A stretch of DNA of 64,000 nucleotides from Croceibacterium_B sp963783195 (GTDB taxonomy: Bacteria; Pseudomonadota; Alphaproteobacteria; Sphingomonadales; Sphingomonadaceae): contig CAWAMV010000004.1 of NCBI GenBank assembly GCA_963783195.1, positions 372,001-436,000 on the forward strand, written 5' to 3'. Shown piece by piece: positions 52,123 through 62,092 of this stretch. Position numbers and translations under genes: made by a program. The notes under the pieces were generated by a model. The model was not told the origin of the DNA, searched no databases, and was given only the letters and a program-made list of their open reading frames with translations. The first letter of the stretch is position 1. Each line of letters opens with the position of its first letter.

Positions 52123-55100
52123 GTGATCAACACAAATTTCTCCAAGCTTAAGGCCGGCGTTGCTCCGCTTGCGGTCGGCTTCGCGCTGCTGAGCACTCCT
52201 GCCTTCGCGCAGGATGACGCGGTAGACTGCGTCACCAACCCGACGGACGCCTCGTGCGTCGACAGCGCCGACAAGGGCAACGTCATCGTCGTCACCGGCT
52301 CGATCCTTCGCCGCACCAACCAGGAGACCCCGTCGCCTGTTACCGTGCTGTCGAGCGAAACCCTCGAAGAGCGCGGCCTGAACACCGTCGCCGAGGCGGT
52401 GCAGCGCATCCCGGCCAACAACGCCGGCACGATCACCCAGGGCTGGAACACCGGCTTCAACTTCGCCTCGGGCGCCAACGCCCCGGCGCTGCGCGGCCTG
52501 ACCGTGCAGTCGACCCTGTCGATCGTCGACGGCCTGCGTATCGCCCCGTATCCGCTCGCGGACGACGGCCAGCGCAACTTCGTCGACCTCAACACGATCC
52601 CCGACGCGATTGTCGACCGGATCGAAATCCTGCGCGACGGCGCTTCGTCGACCTACGGCGCGGACGCGATCGCGGGCGTTATCAACGTCATCACCAAGAA
52701 GGAAATCCAGGGCCTTCACCTCGGCGGCTCGATCGGCACCTCGCAGCGTGGCGACGGTGAAGAGTATCGCGTCGACGTGACCTGGGGCTACGGCGACCTC
52801 GCCGAGCAGGGCTTCAACTTCTACATCTCGGGCGAATACCAGAACCAGAACCCGGTTTACGCGCGTGACCGCCAGTATCCGTACAACACGACCGACTGGT
52901 CGCAGGTCTGCGGCGAGAGCGGCAGCTGCATGCACAACCTGAACTGGAACGGCATCACCGCCGAAGATGGCACCTTCAATGGCTTTATCACCATTCCGGG
53001 CGTGACCATGACGCGTCGCGTTGCTGCCGGCGCAAGTTCTGGGGCGGGTAACATCACCTTCCTGAACCCGGGCGCCGGTTGCCGTAACTTCGACCGGATC
53101 GATCCGTCCGTCGCGGGCGACAACCGCTTCCCGCAGGGGATCTGCGAAGTCGAACTCGACCAAGGAGTACCTGATGCTCCAGCCATCGATCGAGCGTCGC
53201 GGTCTCTCGGGCCGCCTGACGTTCGCCGCCGGCGACAACGCGGAAGTCTACGTCGAGGGTAACTACTACAACACGAAGACCTTCGCGTCGTTCACGCCGC
53301 TGGGCTTCAACGGCACCCCGCCTCCGCCGCGTCCGTCGACCACGACCGCGTACAACGTGATCGCTCCGGTCTACATCTGCCAGAACGGAGTCGGCACGCT
53401 CGACGGCCTGAACACGGGCTGCAATGCCACCAACGGCACGCTCAACCCGTACAACCCCTATGCCGCTCAGGGTGATCGCGCCCAGCTGTTCCTGCGCAAC
53501 CCCTACCAGCGCACCGTCGAGCCGGAGTCGCGCACCCTGCGCGGTGTTATCGGCATCGAAGGTTCGTTCGGCAACGACTGGCGCTATTCGGCCAGCTTCA
53601 CGGGTTCGGAGAACAAGCTGACCCGTACCCAGGCCGGTTACCTGATCCCGCAGCGCCTTGCTGACGTTGTCGCTCGTGGCACGTTCAACTTCGCCGATCC
53701 GCTGGCGACGCCCCAGTCGGTATGGGATTATATCTCGCCGACCAACGTTACCGCTTCGGTCTCCAAGCTGTGGCAGGTGCAGGGCACCATCGCGAAGGAT
53801 CTGTTCGACCTTCCCGGTGGTCCGCTGCAGGTCGCCGTCGGTGGTTCGTATCGCGACGAATCGATCGACGCGCCGAGCGCCAACCCCGGCCTGACCAACC
53901 CGACGGCCAACCAGTACGATCGCTTCTACTCGATCAACTCGGTGGGTACCGCCGGTAGCCGCAACGTGTCTTCGGCCTTCTTCGAACTCGATGCTCCGAT
54001 CATCGATCCGCTCGAAGTCAGCGTCTCGGGTCGTTTCGACCACTACTCGACGGGCCAGGAAGCGTTCTCGCCGAAGGTCGGTGCGAAGTTCACCCCGATT
54101 CCGGAACTCGCGATCCGCGGTACCTGGTCGAAGGGCTTCCGCATTCCGTCGTTCAACGAAGCGTTCGGCCTGCCCACGACCGGTTACGTTACGCGTACCG
54201 TTCCGTGCGCCACCTACGCGACGTTCTGCGCGGCTCACAACAACAACTCCTACGCCACGGGCCAGTACCCGCTGGGCCTGACCTCGGTCGGCAACCCGGC
54301 GCTGGATCCGGAGCGTTCGACCGCCTTCACCGCCGGTGTGATCTTCGAGCCGACCCGTCGCCTCAACCTGACGGTCGACTTCTGGCACATCAAGGTGAAG
54401 GACCTCATCACCTCGGGTTCGGTCTCGACCGGCGCGGTGGAAGCTGCCTACTACTCGAACAACGGTGTGGTGAACATTCCGGGTGTCGTCGCGCTCCCGG
54501 GCACGCCTGACACGGCGTTCCCGAACGCTCTGCCGGTGCTCGGCTTCATCCAGACGTCGTTCATCAACTCGGACCAGCAGGTCGTGAGCGGTCTCGACTT
54601 CGGCGCGAACTTCAACATGCCGATCGGATCGAACATCACCTGGCGTTCGAGCGCGGAAGCGTCCTACCTGATGAAGTACCACCTGACCTCGGGCGGCACG
54701 CGTTACGATTACGAGGGCACGCTGAGCCCCTGTAACATCACGTCGTGCTCGGGTGCTCCGCAGTGGCGTGGCCTGTGGCAGAACACGGTCGAGGTTGGCG
54801 AGAAGTTCTCGGCCTCGCTCACCGCGTACTACACCCAGGGCTACGACACCGCGCAGGTCGACTACGGCGGCGTCCCGGGCGATTGCGCCGGGAACGTGGC
54901 CAACGGCATCATCCAGACCTACGCGGACGGCACCGCTGTGCAGTGCCACTCCAAGGACATCTGGAACGCCGACCTGACGTTGAACTACGACGTTAACGAC
55001 AACCTCAACGTCTTCCTCAACGTGCTGAACGTGTTCGACATCGACGCTCCGTTCGATCCGAACGCGGCTTATGCCATCTTCGGTTTCAACCCCTCGTGGG

Positions 55101-55156
55101 CTGGCCCGAACGTGCTCGGCCGTTACTTCCGCCTCGGCGCGAAGATCGACTTCTAG
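52123..55156 (+). CDS. TonB-dependent outer-membrane receptor, frameshifted near 53160
   Basis: Outer-membrane transporter of about 1010 aa if one base near 53160 is removed. From GTG 52123, the signal peptide ends near AFAQ. The plug is GSILRRTNQETPSPVTVLS through ADAIAGVINVITKKE; the barrel ends LGRYFRLGAKIDF with terminal Phe. The break is between CEVELD and KEYLMLQPSIERRG, consistent with one extra C. Cysteine pairs in extracellular loops (VCGESGSC, CNITSC) are typical of sphingomonad receptors. Substrate unknown. A strong terminator follows. Confidence 0.88.
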
Positions 55157-55178
55157 GGCTCACGCCTTGGACAAGATT

Positions 55179-55208
55179 GGGGCGGTCTTCGGACCGCCCC
55201 TTTTTTTT
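55179..55208 (+). terminator. Rho-independent terminator after the TonB receptor
   Basis: GGGGCGGTC (55179-55187), TTCG loop, GACCGCCCC (55192-55200), then eight T (55201-55208). Textbook hairpin 23 bp beyond the stop. Confidence 0.93.
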
Positions 55209-55305
55209 GCCCGGCATCTGCGTCTAGAGGGGAAGCCGTGCCGACGCCCGCCCGCCAGTTTCCCGGAAATTCGCGCGCGGGTTGCGGACCCGCCAAGCTC
55301 AAGTG

Positions 55306-56283
55306 ATGCTACGATCCTCGTTCCGGCCCAGGCGGCTCCTGGCGCTCGTCTTCCTCGCTGCAGCTCTCGCGCCGCTCTATCTACCGGGCGAACCGACGAA
55401 GGTCTTCGGGGGCGACGCACACTTCACGCTGACGCGCCTCGACTATGATGCCCCGCCGCAAGGCGCCATCGCCCTGGGCGGCGTATGGCACATCGCCTCT
55501 GCCGACAGCCGCCTCGGCAGCTACTCGTCGCTTGTCGCCCTGCCCGGCGGCAGGCTCCGGGCCTATGCCGACACCGACTGGTGGCTCTCGTTCGCTCCAC
55601 CGGGTTCGGGCCGCGATCTCGGCGCGCGGTTCGCGGGGAACGTTGATCCGGATCCCTACCTGACCCGCGACGTCGAATCGGCAACGCGAGATCCGGCAAC
55701 GGGCGCGACATGGCTGGGGGCGGAGGGCGACAACGAGATACGCCGGTTCGACGCGCAGGACCGCTTCACCGGCCGGGTTGCTCCCCCGGCGATGGCGAAC
55801 TGGGCGAAAAATGGCGGGCCCGAGGCCATGACGCGGCTACCCGACGGACGCTTCCTCGTGCTCGCGGAGGCGAACACCTGGCGCTACCCGATGCAGCGCG
55901 CCGGTCTGCTCTTTCCGCGGGATCCGCTACAGGGCGGCAAGCCGGTGGAGTTCGCCTTCCGCCCCCCCGTGGGCTTCGATCCAACCGAGATGGCCGTTCT
56001 GCCGGACGGACGTGTTCTCATCCTGCTGCGCAAGTTGACGCCCTCGCTCGACGGCCTGTTCGCGAGCAGGATACTGATCGCGGATCCGCGCGGGATCGCG
56101 CCCGGAAAGCCCTGGCCCTGGCGCAAACTGGTGGACGTCAACGCCCTCGCACCGCCGGAGAACTACGAGGGAATGGCCGTTGTCCCGGGGAAGCAGGCCA
56201 CGACAATCTGGCTGATTTCGGACGCCAACAAGAGCGCGCGCATTCAGCGCACGCTCCTGGTCAAGTTGATCTGGAACGAGTGA
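55306..56283 (+). CDS. Esterase-like phytase-family protein (secreted)
   Basis: 325 aa with an N-terminal signal (MLRSSFRPRRLLALVFLAAAL). The pattern WHIASADSRLGSYSSLVALPGGRLRAYADT, TRDVESATRDPATGATWLGAEGDNEIRRF and NYEGMAVVPG fits the phytase-like esterase domain (PF13449). Substrate unknown. Could start at GTG 55303. Confidence 0.8.
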   Translation: MLRSSFRPRRLLALVFLAAALAPLYLPGEPTKVFGGDAHFTLTRLDYDAPPQGAIALGGVWHIASADSRLGSYSSLVALPGGRLRAYADTDWWLSFAPPGSGRDLGARFAGNVDPDPYLTRDVESATRDPATGATWLGAEGDNEIRRFDAQDRFTGRVAPPAMANWAKNGGPEAMTRLPDGRFLVLAEANTWRYPMQRAGLLFPRDPLQGGKPVEFAFRPPVGFDPTEMAVLPDGRVLILLRKLTPSLDGLFASRILIADPRGIAPGKPWPWRKLVDVNALAPPENYEGMAVVPGKQATTIWLISDANKSARIQRTLLVKLIWNE

Positions 56284-56302
56284 CCCGGCCGTGCTGGCCG
56301 GG
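56284..56302. terminator. Hairpin between converging genes
   Basis: CCCGGCC (56284-56290) and GGCCGGG (56296-56302), 5-nt loop, directly after the phytase-like stop. No T-run, so weak. Confidence 0.35.
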
Positions 56303-56310
56303 CACCGGCC

Positions 56311-56598
56311 TCAGGCGGCGGCAGCGACCTTGCGCAGCTCGCGCTTCACCTTGAGGGCGCGCGCGCTGAGCTTCTCGTCGTTGGTCTTGAGCAGCCAGTT
56401 GTCCAGCCCGCCATTGTGCTCGACCGAACGAAGGCCCTGCGTCGACACGCGGAACTTGAAACTCTTGTCGAGCTTCTCGCTCAGCAGAGTCACGTTCTGC
56501 AGGTTGGGCAGGAAGACCCGCTTGGTCTTGTTGTTGGCATGGCTCACATTGTGGCCGACCTGGCGGCCCTTGCCGGTCAATTCGCAGATACGCGACAT
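56311..56598 (-). CDS. rpmB: 50S ribosomal protein L28
   Basis: 95 aa. MSRICELTGKGRQVGHNVSHANNKTKR start at 56598, FLPNLQNVTL, and RVSTQGLRSVEHNGGLDNWLL. Single gene. Confidence 0.96.
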   Translation of the reverse strand: MSRICELTGKGRQVGHNVSHANNKTKRVFLPNLQNVTLLSEKLDKSFKFRVSTQGLRSVEHNGGLDNWLLKTNDEKLSARALKVKRELRKVAAAA

Positions 56599-56722
56599 GG
56601 TTCGTCTCAACTCGTCAATCGGAGGTTGTCCGGGAAAGCGCGCCGCATAGCGGTGGGTCGGCGAATCGTCAAGCATTCCTGCGCCATTGCCGCGATCGCG
56701 GAGCGGGGCTAGCGCGAAGCTC

Positions 56723-57178
56723 ATGACCCGTTGGCCGCTGCCCCCGCCGATGCGCCGCGCACTCGACCTCGCCGCAGAGGCCGCTGCAGCGGGCGAGGTG
56801 CCGGTCGGCGCGGTCGTGGTCAAGGACGGTGTCGTGATCGGCGAGGGCCGCAATTCGCCGCGCGCCACCTCCGATCCCACGGCGCACGCGGAGATCGGCG
56901 CCATTCGCGAGGCCGCCGCAGCGCTCGGCAACGAACGGCTGATCGACTGTGAACTCTGGGTCACCCTGGAGCCCTGCGCCATGTGTGCCGGGGCGATCTC
57001 GCACGCGCGCATCGGCAAGCTCTATTTCGCGGCGCCCGACCCAAAAGGGGGTGCGGTCGCACGCGGAGCGCGCGTGTTCGACCAAGCGCAGTGCCTCCAT
57101 CGCCCCGAGGTCTATTCGGGCATGGGGGAAGCCGAGGCGGCGGAGTTGCTCAAGCGGTTCTTCGCGGACAGGCGCTGA
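56723..57178 (+). CDS. tadA: tRNA-specific adenosine deaminase
   Basis: Makes inosine 34 in tRNA-Arg. 151 aa with the zinc motifs TAHAEIGAIR and PCAMCAGAI. Start MTRWPLPPPMRRALDLA. Divergent from rpmB (124-bp gap). Confidence 0.94.
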   Translation: MTRWPLPPPMRRALDLAAEAAAAGEVPVGAVVVKDGVVIGEGRNSPRATSDPTAHAEIGAIREAAAALGNERLIDCELWVTLEPCAMCAGAISHARIGKLYFAAPDPKGGAVARGARVFDQAQCLHRPEVYSGMGEAEAAELLKRFFADRR

Positions 57179-57193
57179 GCCGCCTCCCGGCCC

Positions 57194-57904
57194 TCAGAGC
57201 CCGCGCCAGATCTTCACTTTCGCGGCGGCGCCGGGCCCGAGCGTTGAAGCGCGGCAACGGCGCGGGAGGAAATCGGCCCCGTAACAGAGGCGCAGGCCTT
57301 CCAGCCACCCCCGCTCGTTCAACTCTATCCCGACCTCGTCCGGCTGCCAGGCCGGATTGGCCTCGACAAAGGCGCGGCGCAGGTCGCCGGCGGTCGGATC
57401 GCGGCGGGAAAGCCGGTCGAAGTCCGGCCAGCGAAGGCTGTTCCACAAGATCCGCTCGACCTTGAAATAGGTAGCGGGGCGTCGAACCATGCAACTGCCG
57501 TGTCGCGCCCATTCGTGCGCAAGCAGGCGGGCCGAGGGCGTGATGCACAGATTGGCCCGCAGGTCTTGCGCGCGCAGCTCGCGGCCACCCGAGCACCATT
57601 GGGGCGAGAATCCCCGGCCCTGCGGCCACAATCCGTGCAGCACCATGGCGAAACGCCCGCCGGCGCCCGAACATTGCCAGGCATCCGCGCGCGATCGCGT
57701 CCGCGTGCGGCAGTATTCGGGCGACCAGCTGACCGCCAGGGTGTAGCCGGTCACCGGCGCGCGCCGCTCTGGCCCCCGGTCGAGACTCGGCAGCGTGACC
57801 GGACCATGCGGAAGCGTGCACTGGTAGGCCTGTGCCGACACCTCGGCGGGGACCGCCAACAGCGCCCCGAGCGCGGCGGTCCGGACGGCGGCGCAGCGCG
57901 TCAA
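57194..57904 (-). CDS. Ribonuclease T2 family protein (secreted)
   Basis: 236 aa from TTG 57904, which overlaps the upstream stop as TTGA. A signal peptide ends near VSAQA. CAS motifs FAMVLHGLWPQ and AHEWARHGSC contain the two catalytic histidines. Cysteines likely form disulfides in the periplasm. Broad RNA degradation. Confidence 0.86.
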   Translation of the reverse strand: MTRCAAVRTAALGALLAVPAEVSAQAYQCTLPHGPVTLPSLDRGPERRAPVTGYTLAVSWSPEYCRTRTRSRADAWQCSGAGGRFAMVLHGLWPQGRGFSPQWCSGGRELRAQDLRANLCITPSARLLAHEWARHGSCMVRRPATYFKVERILWNSLRWPDFDRLSRRDPTAGDLRRAFVEANPAWQPDEVGIELNERGWLEGLRLCYGADFLPRRCRASTLGPGAAAKVKIWRGL

Positions 57905-58329
57905 TCGAGCGCTTCGTCGGCCTCGCCACGTTCTCCGGCGAACCACGCCTTCGCGTCTGGCTGAAACAGATACCAGATGGAGACCGCCTGGAGCGCGACG
58001 CCGACGAGCGACAGGGTTTCGAGGGTGGAGAGGCCGTTCGCAAAGGCCCCCGGCACGCCGAAAATTCCGTACAGGAACAGGAGAATGATGATCCACTTGG
58101 CAACGGCGAAGCCCTTGCGTGAGACGAGGTACCACAGCAGCAGCGATATCAGCAGGCCGAACACGAAGCTGCCGATCACCAGGCCGGGCCCGGGCTCGAG
58201 GCCCGACCCGACCGTTACCGACCGGGCCTGCTCCAGCGTGGCGTCGTAGCCGAATGCCATGACGAGAATCGAGATGGCGATCGAGCCGAGGTAGAACAGG
58301 TCGAACCTGCGAATGGATTCAGGGCGCAT
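57901..58329 (-). CDS. Small multi-helix membrane protein, unknown
   Basis: 142 aa, four helices. MRPESIRRFDLFYLGSIAISILVMAFGYDATL start. No recognised family. Co-transcribed with the RNase T2 gene by a 4-base overlap. Confidence 0.7.
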   Translation of the reverse strand: MRPESIRRFDLFYLGSIAISILVMAFGYDATLEQARSVTVGSGLEPGPGLVIGSFVFGLLISLLLWYLVSRKGFAVAKWIIILLFLYGIFGVPGAFANGLSTLETLSLVGVALQAVSIWYLFQPDAKAWFAGERGEADEALD

Positions 58330-58356
58330 TTCTTGATCCTACTCCCCATTGAAACG

Positions 58357-58384
58357 CCTGAATGCCCGAACGTGGACATTCAGG
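58357..58384 (-). terminator. Inverted repeat at the nadC stop, probable terminator
   Basis: CCTGAATG (58357-58364) and CATTCAGG (58377-58384) with a 12-nt loop overlap the nadC stop codon; a weak GTTTC follows on the minus strand. Confidence 0.45.
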
Positions 58385-59243
58385 CAATCGGCGTGAAATC
58401 GAGTCCGATGTCTGCCGCTGGCGCGCTCTGCGTAAGGCGTCCGACCGAGACGTAGTCGACGCCCGTCGCGGAGATCGCGCCGATCGTCTGCAGGTTCACA
58501 CCGCCGCTCGCTTCGGTCGGAGCCCGGCCGGCGACCAGCGCGACCGCTTCGCGCAACGTCACAGGGCCCATGTTGTCGAGCAACAGGTGGCTCGCCCCGG
58601 CTGCAAGTGCGGGTTCGATCTGGTCGATCCGATCGACCTCGCAGATCACGTCCTCGATCCCTGCCGCGCGGGCGCGGCGCACTGCCTCGCCGACCGATCC
58701 GGCGACGAGGATGTGGTTGTCCTTTATCATCGCCGCATCCCACAGGCCCATGCGGTGATTCTGCGCGCCTCCCATCCGCGTGGCGTACTTCTCGAGATGG
58801 CGCAGGCCCGGGATGGTCTTGCGGGTGTCGAGCAGGACGGCAGATGTCTCGCCCATGGCGCGGACGTACTCGCGGGTCATCGTGGCGATGCCGGACAGGT
58901 GTTGCACCGTGTTGAGTGCGCTGCGCTCCGCCGTCAGCATGGCGCGCGCCTTGCCGGAAAGGCGCATCAGGTCGGCGCCGGGCTCCACCTCCGCGCCTTC
59001 TTCGACCAGCATCTCGATCTCCATTGCCGGGTCGAGTGCGCGGAAGAATGCAACCGCTATCGGCAGTCCCGCAACGACGATGGCATCGCGGCTGTCCATC
59101 ACGCCCTGGAAACGCGCTTCGGCGGGAATGACGCTCTCGGCCGTCACGTCGTGTCCGCCGCCCGGCAGGCCGACGCCGAGATCCTCGTCGAGGGTTTCGC
59201 GGACGAAGTGGCGGAGGTCGAAGCCGGGCAGGGTGAAAGTCAT
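58380..59243 (-). CDS. nadC: Nicotinate-nucleotide pyrophosphorylase (carboxylating)
   Basis: Makes NaMN from quinolinate in NAD synthesis. 287 aa. LDEDLGVG with GHDVTAESVIPAEA, LDTRKTIPGLRHLEKYA, HRMGLWDAAMIKDNHI, and VGRLTQSAPA. Start MTFTLPGFDLRHFV. Confidence 0.96.
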   Translation of the reverse strand: MTFTLPGFDLRHFVRETLDEDLGVGLPGGGHDVTAESVIPAEARFQGVMDSRDAIVVAGLPIAVAFFRALDPAMEIEMLVEEGAEVEPGADLMRLSGKARAMLTAERSALNTVQHLSGIATMTREYVRAMGETSAVLLDTRKTIPGLRHLEKYATRMGGAQNHRMGLWDAAMIKDNHILVAGSVGEAVRRARAAGIEDVICEVDRIDQIEPALAAGASHLLLDNMGPVTLREAVALVAGRAPTEASGGVNLQTIGAISATGVDYVSVGRLTQSAPAADIGLDFTPIA

Positions 59244-59255
59244 CCCCGTCCCTTG

Positions 59256-59280
59256 CCGTTCGGGATGAGCGAAGTCGAGA
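59256..59280. repeat. REP-like repeat between nadC and the LytTR gene
   Basis: Starts with CCGTTCGGGATGAGC and continues into GAAGTCGAG. Related to the cores at 15667-15686 and 61302-61315. It sits in the 69-bp gap. Confidence 0.45.
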
Positions 59281-59312
59281 CGCCGCGCGTCCGGATCACG
59301 AACGGATGCAGC

Positions 59313-60107
59313 CTAGTGGACAAACCTGGCGACCACGTCGCGGTAGCTCCGGCTCACCTTCACCTCGGCGCCTGAATCGAGCACCAGGAAGCATTCGCCG
59401 TTCGTGTGCGGCTTGACCTGGCGAACCTGATCGAGGTTGACGATGGTGGAGCGGTGGACGCGCTGGAACACGCGCGGGTCGAGACGGCGTTCAAGGTCCT
59501 TCATCGTTTCGCGCAGGATCAGCGAGTTGTCGCCGGTATAGATGCACATGTAGTCGCCGGCGGCTTCGATATGTTCGATCGTGTCAACGTCGACGCGGAA
59601 GATTTGCCCGCGGTCCTTCACGTTGATGAGCCGTTCATAACGCCCGGCCGCCTCCTCTTCGGCCGGCAGGTTTTCCATCGCTTCGGGAGCGACCTCGGAC
59701 AGCACGTCCTGCAGCTTTCTCGCTTCCTCGGCGCTGCGCTTTTCGGCCAGCCGCGTGCGGACGCGGTCGAGCGTGTCGGCCAGCTTGTCCTCGTCGACCG
59801 GCTTCATCAGGTAGTTGACGGCGTTCGCCTCGAAGGCGCGGATCGCGTGTTCCTCGTAGGCGGTGACGAAGACGAACAGCGGTGGATCGATCTCCATCAC
59901 GCCCTTCACTACCGAAAAGCCGTCGAATCCGGGCATCTGTATGTCGAGGAAGACGAGGTCGGGCTTCTCGGTCTTGATCTTGCGAATCGCCTCGCGCCCG
60001 TTGGCGCAGGTTTCGATGATCTCCACGTCGGGAAATTTCTCGAGGCGGAGCTGGAGGCCCTGAATGGCCAGTTTCTCGTCATCGACGATGATGGTGCGGA
60101 TGGTCAT
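59313..60107 (-). CDS. LytTR-family response regulator (second system)
   Basis: 264 aa: receiver with IIVDDEKLAIQGL and phosphoacceptor Asp in LVFLDIQMPGFDG, K in NYLMKPV, then a LytTR domain (FQRVHRSTIVNLDQV). The ATG overlaps the kinase stop by 4 bases. Confidence 0.93.
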   Translation of the reverse strand: MTIRTIIVDDEKLAIQGLQLRLEKFPDVEIIETCANGREAIRKIKTEKPDLVFLDIQMPGFDGFSVVKGVMEIDPPLFVFVTAYEEHAIRAFEANAVNYLMKPVDEDKLADTLDRVRTRLAEKRSAEEARKLQDVLSEVAPEAMENLPAEEEAAGRYERLINVKDRGQIFRVDVDTIEHIEAAGDYMCIYTGDNSLILRETMKDLERRLDPRVFQRVHRSTIVNLDQVRQVKPHTNGECFLVLDSGAEVKVSRSYRDVVARFVH

Positions 60108-61375
60108 GTGTCAAATCCCAAGGCGCGCTGCGCGGGCACAGGCGCTGGTGTAACGGATGGAGTGGCTTGCGGTTTCGCGAAAGGCTCGGGCGCGGACTCC
60201 TTGGCGCGTTCGAGCGGAATCTCGATCACCACGGTGAAGCCGCCGGCGGCCGGCGTACGGATTTCGAACAGGTGATCCTCTCCATAGGCTTGCGCCAGGC
60301 GATCGCGGATATTGGCCAGCCCGACGCCGGTCGATTCCGGCCTGCCGAACTTGGATGCCGCCAATGTCGCCCGCGGGGGCTTCGCACGCAATCCCGGGCC
60401 GGTGTCGGACACGGTCAGGCGAAGGCGCTGGCCGACGAGTTGCGCGGCGAGGCTGATTCGCGCCCCTTCCTCCTGCGGGCTGACGGCATACTTGATCGCG
60501 TTCTCGACCAGCGGCTGCAGCAGGAAGCTGGGGATCAGCGCGGTCGAAGCGGCCGGATCGATGTCGAACACCGTCCGGAGCCGCTCCTCGAAGCGCATCA
60601 GCTCGATGTCGAGGTAGAGCTTGAGCGTCTCGACCTCCTGGGCGACCGTGACCTTCGCGCCGGGCTCGCTCACCAGCGTGTGGCGCAGGAAGCCCGACAG
60701 GCGGGTGAGCATCGCGTTGGCCGGCTCGGTCTGCTTGAGCAGCACGAGCGTGGAGATCGAGTTCAGCGTGTTGAACAGGAAGTGCGGATTGAGCTGGTAA
60801 CGCAGCATCGCGAGCTGGGCGCTCGTCGCCTGGGCCTCGAGCCGTTCGAGCCGTTCGGCCTGCTCTTCGACCTGCAGGAAGTAGTTGATCGCGTAATAGA
60901 GCGCCGACCACGCCCCGAGCAGCGAGAGCGGCAGGATGTAGATGCCGACGAAGCGCTGCACGAAGGTGACCGCGCTGTCGGGCCGGTAGAGGCCGATGAC
61001 CCAGGCGTCGATCGCCGCGAACAGGCTGACGGCCACCATCAGCAGCACTGCCGTCGACACCCACGTGACCAGCGGGCGCATGCGGATCAGCGCGTGGAAA
61101 ATCACCGACAGGACGAGGCTGATGGAAAGGCCCGTGATCGCCTCGATGAGGACGAGGACGAGGAAGCTCCACGGCTGGTCGTTGGCCATGGCCGAAACGC
61201 CGCGCAGCAGCATGGCGCCGCCCCAGCCGATAAGCTGCAGGTTCCAGAACGCGCGGTTCTTGTCGGCGAAGAACGGGGCGGGGCGGAACAGGGGGATCGT
61301 GCCGTTCGGGCTGAGGCCGCTCGAGGGCACCACCGGCGGCGGGGAGGGCCGCTGGCCCGGCCGCCGCCGGAACAA
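60104..61375 (-). CDS. LytS-type sensor histidine kinase (second system)
   Basis: 423 aa from TTG 61375, several membrane helices, then MLRYQLNPHFLFNTLNSIS with the phospho-His, PLVENAIKYA and GVGLANIRDRL. The N-terminus before the first helix carries a Pro-rich segment and SSGLSPNGTIP, translated from a REP-like core at 61302-61315. The partner regulator is downstream. Confidence 0.9.
   Translation of the reverse strand: MFRRRPGQRPSPPPVVPSSGLSPNGTIPLFRPAPFFADKNRAFWNLQLIGWGGAMLLRGVSAMANDQPWSFLVLVLIEAITGLSISLVLSVIFHALIRMRPLVTWVSTAVLLMVAVSLFAAIDAWVIGLYRPDSAVTFVQRFVGIYILPLSLLGAWSALYYAINYFLQVEEQAERLERLEAQATSAQLAMLRYQLNPHFLFNTLNSISTLVLLKQTEPANAMLTRLSGFLRHTLVSEPGAKVTVAQEVETLKLYLDIELMRFEERLRTVFDIDPAASTALIPSFLLQPLVENAIKYAVSPQEEGARISLAAQLVGQRLRLTVSDTGPGLRAKPPRATLAASKFGRPESTGVGLANIRDRLAQAYGEDHLFEIRTPAAGGFTVVIEIPLERAKESAPEPFAKPQATPSVTPAPVPAQRALGFDT
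61302..61315. repeat. REP-like core in the second kinase N-terminus
   Basis: CCGTTCGGGCTGAG within the coding sequence, differing at one position from the 59256 copy. Translated as LSPNG on the minus strand. Confidence 0.4.
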
Positions 61376-61389
61376 GGCGGTAAGCGTGT

Positions 61390-62082
61390 TCAGGACTTGC
61401 GCGCCTCCGCGATCGCGTCGGCCAGCGCCTGGTGGCCGACCGCCCCGTCGATGACCTGGTCACCGACGATCCAGCCGGGCGTGCCGTTGATGCCGATCGC
61501 ACCAGCCAGTTCGTGGTTGTCGCGCAGGAAGGAATCGAACGTGCCTGCGGCAATGGCCTTTTGCGCCTGCGCCATGTCCACCCCGGCGGTCTTGGCAGCG
61601 GCGGCAATGGTTTCCTTGCTCGGCGTGCCGAGGTCGTACATCGCGTCGTGGAACGCGGCGAACTTGCCCTGCTGAGCCGCCGCCAGCGCCATCCGGGCGG
61701 CGTCGGCGCTCTCGGGCCGCAGGATGGGGAATTCCTTCACCACGACGCGCAGATCGGGGTTTTCCGAGATGAGCCGCTTCACGTCCTCCACGCTTCCGCG
61801 GCAGTATCCGCAGGCGTAGTCGCTGAATTCGACGAGGGTGAGGGATCCCTCCGGATTGCCCAGGACCGCGCCCGGAAAGGCGAGTTCGAGCTGGTCGCGC
61901 ACGGGTTCGATCCGCGCCTGGCGTTCGCGCTTGTTGAGCACCTCCATCGCCCGGGGCAGGACTTCGGGGTTGGCCATCAGGTAGCTGCGAGTCGACTCGC
62001 CGGCAAAGGGGGTGAGGGTGAAAAGCGCTGCACCGGCGAAACCACCGACGAGCGACAGGGCGAGAGTTACATACCAGCGCAT
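61390..62082 (-). CDS. DsbA-family thioredoxin-like oxidoreductase
   Basis: 230 aa from ATG 62082. One N-terminal anchor or signal helix (MRWYVTLALSLVGGFAGA), then the thioredoxin fold with EFSDYACGYCRGS (CxxC) and the cis-Pro loop INGTPGWIVGDQV. Periplasmic disulfide chemistry; resembles the DsbA/ScsC/BdbD group. Confidence 0.88.
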   Translation of the reverse strand: MRWYVTLALSLVGGFAGAALFTLTPFAGESTRSYLMANPEVLPRAMEVLNKRERQARIEPVRDQLELAFPGAVLGNPEGSLTLVEFSDYACGYCRGSVEDVKRLISENPDLRVVVKEFPILRPESADAARMALAAAQQGKFAAFHDAMYDLGTPSKETIAAAAKTAGVDMAQAQKAIAAGTFDSFLRDNHELAGAIGINGTPGWIVGDQVIDGAVGHQALADAIAEARKS

Positions 62083-62092
62083 GGGCGCAGCG

